This document shows, piece by piece, positions 18,121 through 25,932 of a DNA stretch of 64,000 nucleotides; within the stretch, counting starts at the first letter, position 1; each line of letters starts with the position of its first letter. A program made the translations under genes and the position numbers. This stretch comes from Betaproteobacteria bacterium (GTDB lineage Bacteria; Pseudomonadota; Gammaproteobacteria; Burkholderiales; Ferrovaceae). The notes beneath the pieces were generated by a model. That model ran no database searches and was not told the origin of the DNA. It saw only the letters and a list, made by a program, of their open reading frames with translations. The DNA is taken from positions 47,409-111,408 of the forward strand of contig JAGWIW010000004.1 in NCBI GenBank assembly GCA_028866015.1, given 5' to 3'.

Positions 18121-19152
18121 TTACTTCGCTTTGCTTCCGGAATAAGACTTGAATCCGTAGCGCTTGAAAATTTCCTGGGCCTCACGCGAGGTGAGGAATT
18201 CGATCCACTGCTGTGCTGCTTCGGGATGCGGTGCGCCCTTGACCACAGCCGCCGCATAAATGCCCGTGGCATTCTGCTCTTCGGGAATGGCCACATGGCT
18301 GATCGGATTTCCGATCATTGCCTGGAATGCCGCCTCGGATTGCCAGGTCACACCGGCCTGTGCTTTTCCCTGCATCAGGTACATGGGCGACTGGCGATGG
18401 TGGATGTGCGTGAGGTGGGTTTCCCCATTCCGGACTTTGGTTTCGTACACGGCCTTGACCAGGGCTTGCCCCCCCGCCTTGGCCAGGCTCTCCTTGATCT
18501 GCCGCCCCACACCCTCAAAGGCCGGGTTGGGCATGACAAGGCGAATACCCGGCTTGCCCAGGTCATTGAGGCTGGTGATGTGCGCGGGATTTCCCTTGGG
18601 CACCATGATGGTGAGGGTGTTGGTGGCGTAGGGTACGGCAGCCCCGGTGGCGAGACCTTCCCTGATGGTGCTTTCCACGCGCCGCAGGCCGCCCGCATAG
18701 ACGTCTGCATGGACGGTCCACGTCATGTTGCCAATGGTGATTGTGCCACCGTGGCGCAACTGTTCAACCAGCAGGCCAGGGGGCAATGTCTCGTAGTAAA
18801 TCTTTCCCTTCAGTGCCGGATGCGATTGCTCAAACGCATGCACCAGCGGCGCCATCACGAAAAAGTAATTGCCCCCGACAAAAATCGACAATTCCGGATT
18901 GACGGGATTCCCATGCAAATCCGGCAGGTTATCCACTTCCGGCACCGTGAATTCCAGCCCTCTCGACTGGACAGGGTTGTTTGCACCGCTGCTCCAGGGA
19001 GGGTACACGCCCGGCGCCTGGCCCGCAGTATCGGCCATCGCCGTTCCCATCAGGCACTGGGCCATCAGTCCCAGCAGCAAACCTGCACCCGCTTTGGCAA
19101 GCGTGCGGCGTGCGCCGGTTGCTGCGCCAATCCATCGTGATATCGAAACCAT
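18121..19152 (-). CDS. periplasmic solute-binding protein (type 2 PBP fold, orphan)
   Basis: A 343-residue exported protein with signal peptide cut near AMA/DT (residue 40). The mature part is a type 2 periplasmic binding protein resembling ModA/iron-type binders: SIFVGGNYFFVMAPLVHAFEQ at the first lobe, NTLTIMVPKGNPAHITSLND in the hinge, VTWQSEAAFQAMIGNP, and HPEAAQQWIEFLTSREAQEIF at the C-terminus. No ABC permease or ATPase is nearby, so it may act as a binding or sensing partner rather than in ABC transport. GGAGTG precedes the ATG. Histidine-rich THIHHRQSPMY (about 247-257) is a possible ligand site. The ligand is unknown; an oxyanion such as thiosulfate or molybdate is plausible from context. 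Confidence 0.82.
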   Translation of the reverse strand: MVSISRWIGAATGARRTLAKAGAGLLLGLMAQCLMGTAMADTAGQAPGVYPPWSSGANNPVQSRGLEFTVPEVDNLPDLHGNPVNPELSIFVGGNYFFVMAPLVHAFEQSHPALKGKIYYETLPPGLLVEQLRHGGTITIGNMTWTVHADVYAGGLRRVESTIREGLATGAAVPYATNTLTIMVPKGNPAHITSLNDLGKPGIRLVMPNPAFEGVGRQIKESLAKAGGQALVKAVYETKVRNGETHLTHIHHRQSPMYLMQGKAQAGVTWQSEAAFQAMIGNPISHVAIPEEQNATGIYAAAVVKGAPHPEAAQQWIEFLTSREAQEIFKRYGFKSYSGSKAK

Positions 19153-19180
19153 GAGTCACTCCATTGCTTGCAGTTGTTAA

Positions 19181-21214
19181 TCAGTACCGGGCATCAACCG
19201 GTTTGCCGCCCTTGGGCCAGTCCTTCTTCTTGGCCGCAAAATCTGGGCGCGGCATGTGCGTGAAGTACTGAGCCACATCCACCGCCTCCTGATCAGTCAG
19301 GCCACCCTGGCCCAGAGGAAAGGTGGAACTGGCCGATATGGGCATGTTGTGTTTGACGAATGCCGCAGCCTTGTAGGTCCGTGCCATGCCCGCACCAATG
19401 TTGAATGACTGCTTGCCCCACAACGGCGGGAACACATAGCTGCCATCCTGGCGCTGCAACCCTTCGCCGTTTTTCCCATGGCAGACGGCACACTGGTTAT
19501 CGTAGACTTTCTTGCCGTTGGCCAGGTCAGGAACAATTTTGTGGTCCATTTTCCCTACACCGCGACCGGGTATCGGCTGACCCGCCTTCACATCAACCTT
19601 CATGCTGTCCATGAACGCCACCATGGCCGACAGCTCCCGGGACTCCTTGTCCAGGGGCTTGCCATTCATGGAGCGGCGCAAGCAGCCATTCAGCCGGTCC
19701 TTGATGTCGATGATCTTTCCCGAACGGGGACGATAGGTGGGAAACACCGCGGCCACGCCGGGGTAGGGTGCCGCATGGGCCACCGTGCCACCATTCAGGT
19801 GGCAACTGGTGCACTGAAGCACGTCTCCCACATGTTCCGGCATCAGCTCCTTGCTATCCATCATCAGCCGCATGCCATAAACCAGTTGGTCCGCATTCGG
19901 CCTGGCGAGAAAGTCTGCAAAGCGGGGCAGGGCCGCTTTCGAAGCTTCTTCCCCCCTGGCTTCAATTTCTTCACGCACTTTTTTGACATCGACCGCCGTC
20001 ACCGGCAACCCGCGGTTCCCCCACTGGGCCCGCACGAATGTGATGATTTCTGCCAGCTCCTGGTCCCCCAGCCGGCTGTAGCTGGGCATGTAGAATCCGT
20101 GGCGCGCACTTTCCGTTACCGGTGATTTCCAGCCGCTCAGGATCACGTGGATCACTGAAGTGGGGTCTTTCGCCTGTACGGATGAATTGTTCGCCAGCGG
20201 TGGGAAAAACTTCTCCACACCACGGCCGTCGTACTGGTGACAGGTTGAACAGAATTGCACGTACCCCAGGCCGCCGCGGGTTTTGTACAAGTCCTTCTCG
20301 CTGGCCTTGACCACCTGGTGGGGCATGATGCTGTTGGTTTCATCGTTGGGGGATAGCGAACTCAGGTATTCCCCGATGGCAGCAAGATCACTGTCCGAGA
20401 AATGCTGGGAACTGTGGTGAACGACATCCGTCATGGTCCCATAGGCGGTGGCATAGCGGTTGTGCCCGGTTTTCAGAAATTGCGCGAAGGACTCGCCCGA
20501 CCACCGGTTGCGCAGGTTCACGGCACGCCAGTGCTCCAGGGTAGAACCGGTGAGGTAGCTCAACCCGGCCTCCCCTTCGTCACTCTGGGCTTTTTCCTGC
20601 ATGGCAATGCCGCGGGGCGAATGACAGGCACCGCAGTGACCCAGGCCCTGAACGATATAGGCGCCCCGGTTCCATTGGGCGGATTTGCTGGGGTCCGGCT
20701 TGAACGGGGTTTCCTTCAGGAACACGGCATTCCAGAACTTGAGCCCGAACCGCATGCTGAAGGGCCATTGCATGTGGTTTTTCTGGTTGGCCTGTTGAAC
20801 CGGCTGCACCCCCTTCATCAGGTAGGCATAAAGGGCATGCATGTCATCCGGGCTGATTCTGGCAAAGGAGGTGTAGGGCATGACCGGATACAGGTTGTGC
20901 CCATCTGCCGCCACTCCCTGGCGCATGGCACGATCGAATGCCCCAAAGGAATAGCTGCCGATTCCAGTAAGGGCATCCGGCGTGATGTTGGTGGAATGGA
21001 TCGTGCCGAACGGTGTCTGCATTTCAAGGCCACCCGCAAGCGGCTTGCCCCCCTTGGCCGTGTGACAGGCCACGCAGTCACCCAGGTGGGCGAGGTATTC
21101 CCCACGCTTGACCAGCTCGTCCTCCTGCACACTGCCAGCAGCCTGAAGTGCCGGTGCAATAGCAGACAGAAGCAGTGCAGCCATTGCGGCTGCTGCCTTA
21201 TATTTCCCCCTCAC
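19181..21214 (-). CDS. pentahaem cytochrome c: three-haem dehydrogenase-type cytochrome fused to TsdA-like thiosulfate dehydrogenase
   Basis: A 677-residue exported protein (signal peptide to about residue 25) with five CXXCH sites. Numbered from the GTG at 21214, they are CVACH 47, CGACH 194, CSTCH 322, CTSCH 468 and CAVCH 575. Residues 30-400 match the three-haem cytochrome subunit of membrane alcohol/gluconate dehydrogenases (GKPLAGGLEMQTPFGTIHST, NITPD, GHCGACHSPRG). Residues 430-677 match TsdA, which oxidises two thiosulfates to tetrathionate: CTSCHLNGG, PTYRPRSGKIIDIKDRLNGC, RRSMNGKPL, VYDNQCAVCHGKNGEG. Cys511 is placed like TsdA's cysteine haem ligand. AGGGGG is 5 bases before the GTG; a TTG at 21229 is the alternative start. 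It heads an operon with the binding protein, DsrE and YeeE genes. No flavin or quinoprotein dehydrogenase partner is present. Confidence 0.88.
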   Translation of the reverse strand: MRGKYKAAAAMAALLLSAIAPALQAAGSVQEDELVKRGEYLAHLGDCVACHTAKGGKPLAGGLEMQTPFGTIHSTNITPDALTGIGSYSFGAFDRAMRQGVAADGHNLYPVMPYTSFARISPDDMHALYAYLMKGVQPVQQANQKNHMQWPFSMRFGLKFWNAVFLKETPFKPDPSKSAQWNRGAYIVQGLGHCGACHSPRGIAMQEKAQSDEGEAGLSYLTGSTLEHWRAVNLRNRWSGESFAQFLKTGHNRYATAYGTMTDVVHHSSQHFSDSDLAAIGEYLSSLSPNDETNSIMPHQVVKASEKDLYKTRGGLGYVQFCSTCHQYDGRGVEKFFPPLANNSSVQAKDPTSVIHVILSGWKSPVTESARHGFYMPSYSRLGDQELAEIITFVRAQWGNRGLPVTAVDVKKVREEIEARGEEASKAALPRFADFLARPNADQLVYGMRLMMDSKELMPEHVGDVLQCTSCHLNGGTVAHAAPYPGVAAVFPTYRPRSGKIIDIKDRLNGCLRRSMNGKPLDKESRELSAMVAFMDSMKVDVKAGQPIPGRGVGKMDHKIVPDLANGKKVYDNQCAVCHGKNGEGLQRQDGSYVFPPLWGKQSFNIGAGMARTYKAAAFVKHNMPISASSTFPLGQGGLTDQEAVDVAQYFTHMPRPDFAAKKKDWPKGGKPVDARY

Positions 21215-21249
21215 AATTTCCCCCTGCAATTGATATAACTTTATCTAAT

Positions 21250-21261
21250 AAGCATATGCTT
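21250..21261. promoter_or_regulatory. perfect 12-base palindrome in the divergent promoter region
   Basis: AAGCATATGCTT is a perfect palindrome 36 bases before the cytochrome GTG and inside the only AT-rich stretch of the area. It could be an operator for a dimeric repressor (ArsR-type sulfur regulators bind similar sites), but no regulator gene is adjacent. Confidence 0.4.
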
Positions 21262-21394
21262 GAAATAAATATCACATTTTGCCGGAAGTTACATAACTAA
21301 ATGTAAGCGTCCCGCAAGCACTGCCACTACGCTCCGGATTGCGGCACACTACCTGAAATCGACCCGGGTTCCGGCAACCTGCCTCCAACGTTCA

Positions 21395-22933
21395 ATGCGC
21401 ATGAAAAGACTGATCATTTCCCTGCTGCTCGTCAGCGGCACCGCACTCTGCAGCCCCTTGCACCCCCTCACCACCCTGTCGGCAACCGATCTTGAAACGC
21501 AATGGCTGCCGCAATTTCCCGAAGACCAGCAGGCCTTGATCGGCAAACCCGTGTGCGGAATCCAGGTCGCCAAATTCACATACAACACGGTGGGGGGCGA
21601 AGACGAGCCCACCAATGCTTCAGGCGCCCTCATGATTCCCGACGGGTCCGACTCCCGCTGTCGTGGCCACCGCCCCGTCGTGCTTTATGCCCATGGCACA
21701 GCCATCGACCGGGCGGCTGACCTTTCGGCCATCCAGGATCCGAAGAATTCGGCCTTTCCGCTCGCACAGCGCCTGGCCCTGCTGTTTGCCGCCCAGGGCT
21801 TCATCGTGATTGCGCCCAATTACGCGGGCTATGACCTTTCGCGCCTGCCCTATGCCCCTTACCTGAATGAAAAACAGCAGGCGACAGACATGCTGGACGG
21901 CCTTGCCGCCGGTCGCAGGCTGCTGGCAGAAGTCACCCGGCGCGTCCGCGACAACGGCAAACTGTTTGTCACCGGCTACTCCCAGGGCGGCTACGTTGCC
22001 ATGGCCACGCTCAAGGCGCTCGACGCACAAGGAAGGCCTGCGACCGCCGGCGCTCCGCTGTCCGGCCCTTATGCGCTTGCCGCCGCAGGCGATGAAGTGT
22101 TTCTCGGTCATCCCAACTTCGGCGCCTCCGTGTATCTGTCCATGATCGCCAACTCCTATGCCCACTTGCCCCACGGTTCCATCCATCTGGAAGATGTATT
22201 CAATCCCCGCTATGCCGATGCCCCCCGGCTGTTCCCCGGAAACGTCAACAAGGACACTTTCAAATTCCTGGTGCAGGAAGGAAAAATTCCCCTCGCTGCC
22301 ATTTTTCAGTCGCCTCCAACGGGTTATGCCAACCTCGACGCGCTGCATGAAGGACTTCTCAATGCGGCGTGGCTTGATCCTTCCAACTATCTCGTCAGCA
22401 GCGCCTATCGCTCCGCCTATGTGTCGGACGTCACGGCCCACCCTGATGGCGCCGCTCCGGCGGATGGATCACAGCCCGATCTTTCCAGGACCGTTCCCAG
22501 ACTGCCAACCCATCCGGGCAATCCCTTGCGGCAAGCCCTGAAGAAAAATGACCTGCGCGACTACACTCCCAGCATGCCGCTGTTCCTGTGTGGGGCACAC
22601 CGCGACCCAGAGGTTTTCTGGACTCAGGGTGCTGCCACCATGAAAGTCCTGCTGGACAGCAAGACCAAAACCCATCCATCCTTGCGGTATGCCGTGCTGG
22701 ACCTTGACACCCAGGGTCACTCCGCCCTGTTTTCGGATCACGGACTTTCCCTGCGCCAGCACCGAATCATGAAACGGATAGCCGGAACGGCCCAAAAAAC
22801 CTTTGTCGCCCATCAATACCGGAACGCGATCGACCAGGTGTTCACCCTGCTCAGCCTGGATGGGTATCATGCAGCGGAAGAACCCTATTGCACTGCCGCC
22901 GCCCGCACATTCTTCGGCCTGTTTTCACGGTGA
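21395..22933 (+). CDS. secreted alpha/beta hydrolase
   Basis: A 512-residue protein with a signal peptide (LIISLLLVSGTALCS, cut near residue 20). The hydrolase fold shows VVLYAHGTAIDR (oxyanion-hole HG), VIAPNYAGYDLS, the nucleophile elbow GYSQGG with its serine at about residue 197, and a late DTQGHSALF histidine candidate. It resembles secretory lipase/esterase-type proteins. The substrate is unknown. The start may be the ATG at 21395 or 21401. No clear Shine-Dalgarno is visible. It is divergent from the sulfur operon and followed by another secreted hydrolase, suggesting a small extracellular scavenging unit. Confidence 0.82.
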   Translation: MRMKRLIISLLLVSGTALCSPLHPLTTLSATDLETQWLPQFPEDQQALIGKPVCGIQVAKFTYNTVGGEDEPTNASGALMIPDGSDSRCRGHRPVVLYAHGTAIDRAADLSAIQDPKNSAFPLAQRLALLFAAQGFIVIAPNYAGYDLSRLPYAPYLNEKQQATDMLDGLAAGRRLLAEVTRRVRDNGKLFVTGYSQGGYVAMATLKALDAQGRPATAGAPLSGPYALAAAGDEVFLGHPNFGASVYLSMIANSYAHLPHGSIHLEDVFNPRYADAPRLFPGNVNKDTFKFLVQEGKIPLAAIFQSPPTGYANLDALHEGLLNAAWLDPSNYLVSSAYRSAYVSDVTAHPDGAAPADGSQPDLSRTVPRLPTHPGNPLRQALKKNDLRDYTPSMPLFLCGAHRDPEVFWTQGAATMKVLLDSKTKTHPSLRYAVLDLDTQGHSALFSDHGLSLRQHRIMKRIAGTAQKTFVAHQYRNAIDQVFTLLSLDGYHAAEEPYCTAAARTFFGLFSR

Positions 22934-23056
22934 ACGCGTGAAATTGCCGCGCTTCATCACCCTGTCATCAACGACCTCCATAGTCTCGTCCGCAAGCAGA
23001 GCATGCCTCTGGGACTTGCACCCGACCATTACTCCAAGCATCTGGAGGTCCAGTAA
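22934..23056 (+). other. 40-codon open stretch in frame with the upstream hydrolase
   Basis: Directly after the hydrolase TGA the same frame stays open for 40 codons (it includes VINDLHSLVRKQ and APDHYSKHLEVQ) and ends in TAA that overlaps the next gene's ATG (TAATG). It has no ATG near its beginning. It could be chance, a lost C-terminal extension, or a short translated coupler. GGAGG at its end serves the phosphoesterase gene. Confidence 0.35.
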
Positions 23057-24750
23057 TGTTTCGCCAAAAAAACATGGCCCTGACAACCGCAGCCACTAGC
23101 GTGGTTCTTGCGCTGTCTGCCTGCGGAGGAAGCTCTTCCGGCGTTCCTTCGTTGGCCACGGCCGACGCACTGCAGACTGCAACGCCCATCAAACATCTGG
23201 TGGTCATCTATAACGAAAACGTGTCGTTTGACCACTACTTTGGCACTTACCCCAACGCAACCAACCCTGCCGGTTCGCCGTCCTTCACAGCCACCAGCGG
23301 AACACCTGCCGTCAACGGCCTGACAACCGCCCTGCTGACCAGCAACCCCACGGCAAAAAACAGCAAGAACGGAACTGGCGCCGTCAATCCGTTTCGCCTG
23401 GATCGTTCCCAGGCAGCCACAGCCGACCAGGGACATGCCTACACCGCCGAGCAACAGGCCTACGATAATGGCCTGGTAGACCTTTTCCCGTATTACACGG
23501 GAAAAGGCACCAGTAGCAGCACGGGCACGTTCGCCACGACTGGACAGGTCATGGGCTATTACGACGGCAACACGGTCACGGCACTGTGGAATTACGCCCA
23601 GCATTTCGCCATGAATGACAACGCCTTCACGGACACCTACGGCCCGTCCACCCCCGGCGCGCTGGAAGCCATTTCAGGACAGACCAATGGCGTGCAACTG
23701 GTGGCCACCACCAAGCAGCCCTTTACGCTGGCCGCCTACTCGTACTACATCAATGACGGACAAGGCGGATACACCCTGATCAACGATGTGGACCCCGGCT
23801 ACGACGTCTGCTCCAGCACCACTGACCAGATCATGATGACCGGCAAAAACATCGGCGACCTGCTCAATGCCGCAAACGTGACCTGGGGCGGATTCATGGG
23901 CGGCTTCAACCTGGGCGTCACCAATGCCAACAGTACGACAGGATGCAAACGCAGCACCAATTCGCCGGTGGTGAACAGCACGGTGACCGACTACATTCCG
24001 CATCACAACTGGTTCCAGTACTACAAGTCCACTGCCAATCCCACCCACGCGCGACCCAGCTCACTGCAAGCCGTGGGCTACACGTACCAGGCGGATGGAA
24101 GGACCCTGGATCCAGCCAACCATCAATATGACCTGCAGGATTTCTACGATTCCGTGAAGTCGGGCAATTATCCGGCCGTGAGCTTTCTCAAGGCGCCCGC
24201 TTACCAGGATGCCCACGCAGGCTACTCAGACCCCCTCGATGAGCAGGCATTCGTCACCCAGGTGGTCAACTTCCTGCAGCAGCAACCGGACTGGAAGAAC
24301 ACTCTGGTGGTCGTCACCTACGACGATTCGGATGGATGGTATGACCATGTGTATGTCAGCCCGACCAGCCCATCTTTTGACAGTCAGGCCGACCAGCTCA
24401 ACGGATCCGGCGTTTGCGGCAGCGGCACGCCCCTGGCCGGCGTCAATGGAAAGCCGGTCAACGGACGCTGCGGCCCCGGAACGCGCATTCCGTTCCTGGT
24501 CATTTCGCCGTTGGCCAAGGCCAATTACGTGGACCATACGCAAATAAGCCAGGCATCGATCGTGCGCTTCATCGAAGACAACTGGCTGGGCGGACAACGT
24601 CTGGGCGGTGGCTCTTTCGATGCCAATGCCGGCAGCATCACGGGCATGCTGAATCTTTCGGGGTCCGGCAACACACCCCCGCTGTATCTGGACAGCACAT
24701 ACGGCACGCCGCTGAACACACCGCCAGTCATCCTCCATCAAGGACATTGA
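23056..24750 (+). CDS. lipoprotein phosphoesterase (phospholipase C / AcpA acid phosphatase family)
   Basis: A 564-residue secreted enzyme with a lipoprotein signal (VVLALSAC lipobox, Cys23). The phosphoesterase-family hallmarks are HLVVIYNENVSFDHYFGTYP near the mature start, MNDNAFTDTYGPSTPGALE, VVVTYDDSDGWYDHVY and GPGTRIPFLVISPLAKANYVD. These supply the metal-binding Glu/Asn/Asp/His set. The family includes non-haemolytic phospholipases C and Francisella AcpA. It likely releases phosphate or a polar head group outside the inner membrane; the substrate is not determined. A strong terminator follows at 24771. Confidence 0.85.
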   Translation: MFRQKNMALTTAATSVVLALSACGGSSSGVPSLATADALQTATPIKHLVVIYNENVSFDHYFGTYPNATNPAGSPSFTATSGTPAVNGLTTALLTSNPTAKNSKNGTGAVNPFRLDRSQAATADQGHAYTAEQQAYDNGLVDLFPYYTGKGTSSSTGTFATTGQVMGYYDGNTVTALWNYAQHFAMNDNAFTDTYGPSTPGALEAISGQTNGVQLVATTKQPFTLAAYSYYINDGQGGYTLINDVDPGYDVCSSTTDQIMMTGKNIGDLLNAANVTWGGFMGGFNLGVTNANSTTGCKRSTNSPVVNSTVTDYIPHHNWFQYYKSTANPTHARPSSLQAVGYTYQADGRTLDPANHQYDLQDFYDSVKSGNYPAVSFLKAPAYQDAHAGYSDPLDEQAFVTQVVNFLQQQPDWKNTLVVVTYDDSDGWYDHVYVSPTSPSFDSQADQLNGSGVCGSGTPLAGVNGKPVNGRCGPGTRIPFLVISPLAKANYVDHTQISQASIVRFIEDNWLGGQRLGGGSFDANAGSITGMLNLSGSGNTPPLYLDSTYGTPLNTPPVILHQGH

Positions 24751-24770
24751 CGGCTGCAGGTTGCCCCCTG

Positions 24771-24796
24771 AACGCCCCGGTTTCCGGGGCGTTTTT
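24771..24796 (+). terminator. rho-independent terminator
   Basis: ACGCCCCGG and CCGGGGCGT form a perfect 9-base stem with a TTT loop, followed by five T (24792-24796). It lies 21 bases after the phosphoesterase stop and ends the secreted-hydrolase transcript. Confidence 0.9.
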
Positions 24797-24848
24797 GCAT
24801 GGGCTGCAATCCCACGCCTGCCCGGGGTGTGATAGATTGGGGGCCGAC

Positions 24849-25895
24849 ATGAGCCCGCTCGCAGGAAAACGTTATCTGGTGGTATGCACGCTTCGCATTG
24901 GAGACGTGCTGCTGACAACCCCCGTCATTCACGCCATCCGGCAATACGATCCCTCTGCTCGAATCGATGTGCTGGTGCTGGAGGGCATGTCGGGAATCCT
25001 GGAAGGCAATCCGGATATCGATCACATTCGGGTCACGCCCCATCGGTCCGGCTTTCTGGGGCGCATGAAGGAACTGGCAACCCTCTGGCGACGCTACGAT
25101 GTGGCGCTGACACCCGTTTCTTCCGACCGTGCCCGCTGGTATTGCTTCATTGCCGCGAAAACTGCCGTTGGACCCTACAACCCCCACTCGGCGTGGCTCT
25201 CGGTACGACTCCTGAAAAGGCGCGTGCTGTTCGATGACCTTCAGACCCACACGGTGGTCATGGGGCTGAGGGTACTGGATCTGCTGGGAATTCCCCGCCT
25301 GTACAAGGTGGTTCCTCCCACGGCAGGCGGCGCGGTACCCGGTGGCCTGGAAGGACACCCCTACGCAGTGCTTCACCCCTATCCCAAATTCCGCTACAAA
25401 ATGTGGCCCCAATCCCATTGGGTCGCGCTTGCCCGTCACTTGCAGGAGCGGGGAATGACCGTGGTTCTGAGCGGAGGGGCAGAAGCCGAGGAAATGCGCT
25501 ACGTGAGAGAAATCGCGCAATCCTGCGAGGCACTGAACCTCTGTGGCGCGCTTTCCCTGGCGCAGGTGGCAGACCTGCTTGCCGGCGCGCAGCTGTTCGT
25601 CGGCCCCGATACCGGAATCACCCATGTGGCCGCCGCATCAGGCATTCCCACCATCGCCCTGTTCGGCCCCTCAAATCCGGTCAAATGGGGCCCCTGGCCT
25701 TCCGGTTACAGTGGCGAGAAAGGCCCCTGGGCCATGAAAGGATCGCAGCATGTCGGAAATGTCAGCCTGATCCAGGGCGAAGGCGATTGCGTCCCTTGCC
25801 GGGAAGAGGGATGCGACAGGCATCGTGACAGTTACAGCCGCTGCCTCGACAGCCTGACCGTCTCGAAGGTCCTGGCAGCCATCGAGCGGACCTGA
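24849..25895 (+). CDS. glycosyltransferase family 9 (heptosyltransferase-like)
   Basis: A 348-residue GT-B enzyme. The N-terminal YLVVCTLRIGDVLLTTPVIH is the GT9 acceptor-side motif; the C-terminal FVGPDTGITHVAAASGIPTI and ALFGPSNPVKWGPW are the ADP-heptose-binding signature. The reading frame is open 145 codons upstream through the terminator, but homology and the ATG at 24849 set the start. It probably adds a heptose to the LPS inner core on the cytoplasmic face. The end, GDCVPCREEGCDRH, has a cysteine trio also seen in other GT9 proteins. It converges on the acyltransferase gene with a 37-base gap. Confidence 0.9.
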   Translation: MSPLAGKRYLVVCTLRIGDVLLTTPVIHAIRQYDPSARIDVLVLEGMSGILEGNPDIDHIRVTPHRSGFLGRMKELATLWRRYDVALTPVSSDRARWYCFIAAKTAVGPYNPHSAWLSVRLLKRRVLFDDLQTHTVVMGLRVLDLLGIPRLYKVVPPTAGGAVPGGLEGHPYAVLHPYPKFRYKMWPQSHWVALARHLQERGMTVVLSGGAEAEEMRYVREIAQSCEALNLCGALSLAQVADLLAGAQLFVGPDTGITHVAAASGIPTIALFGPSNPVKWGPWPSGYSGEKGPWAMKGSQHVGNVSLIQGEGDCVPCREEGCDRHRDSYSRCLDSLTVSKVLAAIERT

Positions 25896-25932
25896 CGCTA
25901 CTACGGATGGCCACTCCCGAAACAGCACAGGT

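Noticed and set aside
18121..19152. ModA identity and an ABC molybdate system
   Set aside because: Only the fold is shared; no permease or ATPase genes are present, so a specific name was not given.
23056..24750. Clear foreign origin of the phosphoesterase gene
   Set aside because: It is Thr/Ser/Asn-rich as a secreted protein would be, and no mobile-element remains or direct repeats flank it.
24414..24848. N-terminal extension of the GT9 gene
   Set aside because: The frame passes through the phosphoesterase gene and the terminator; GT9 homology begins at 24849.
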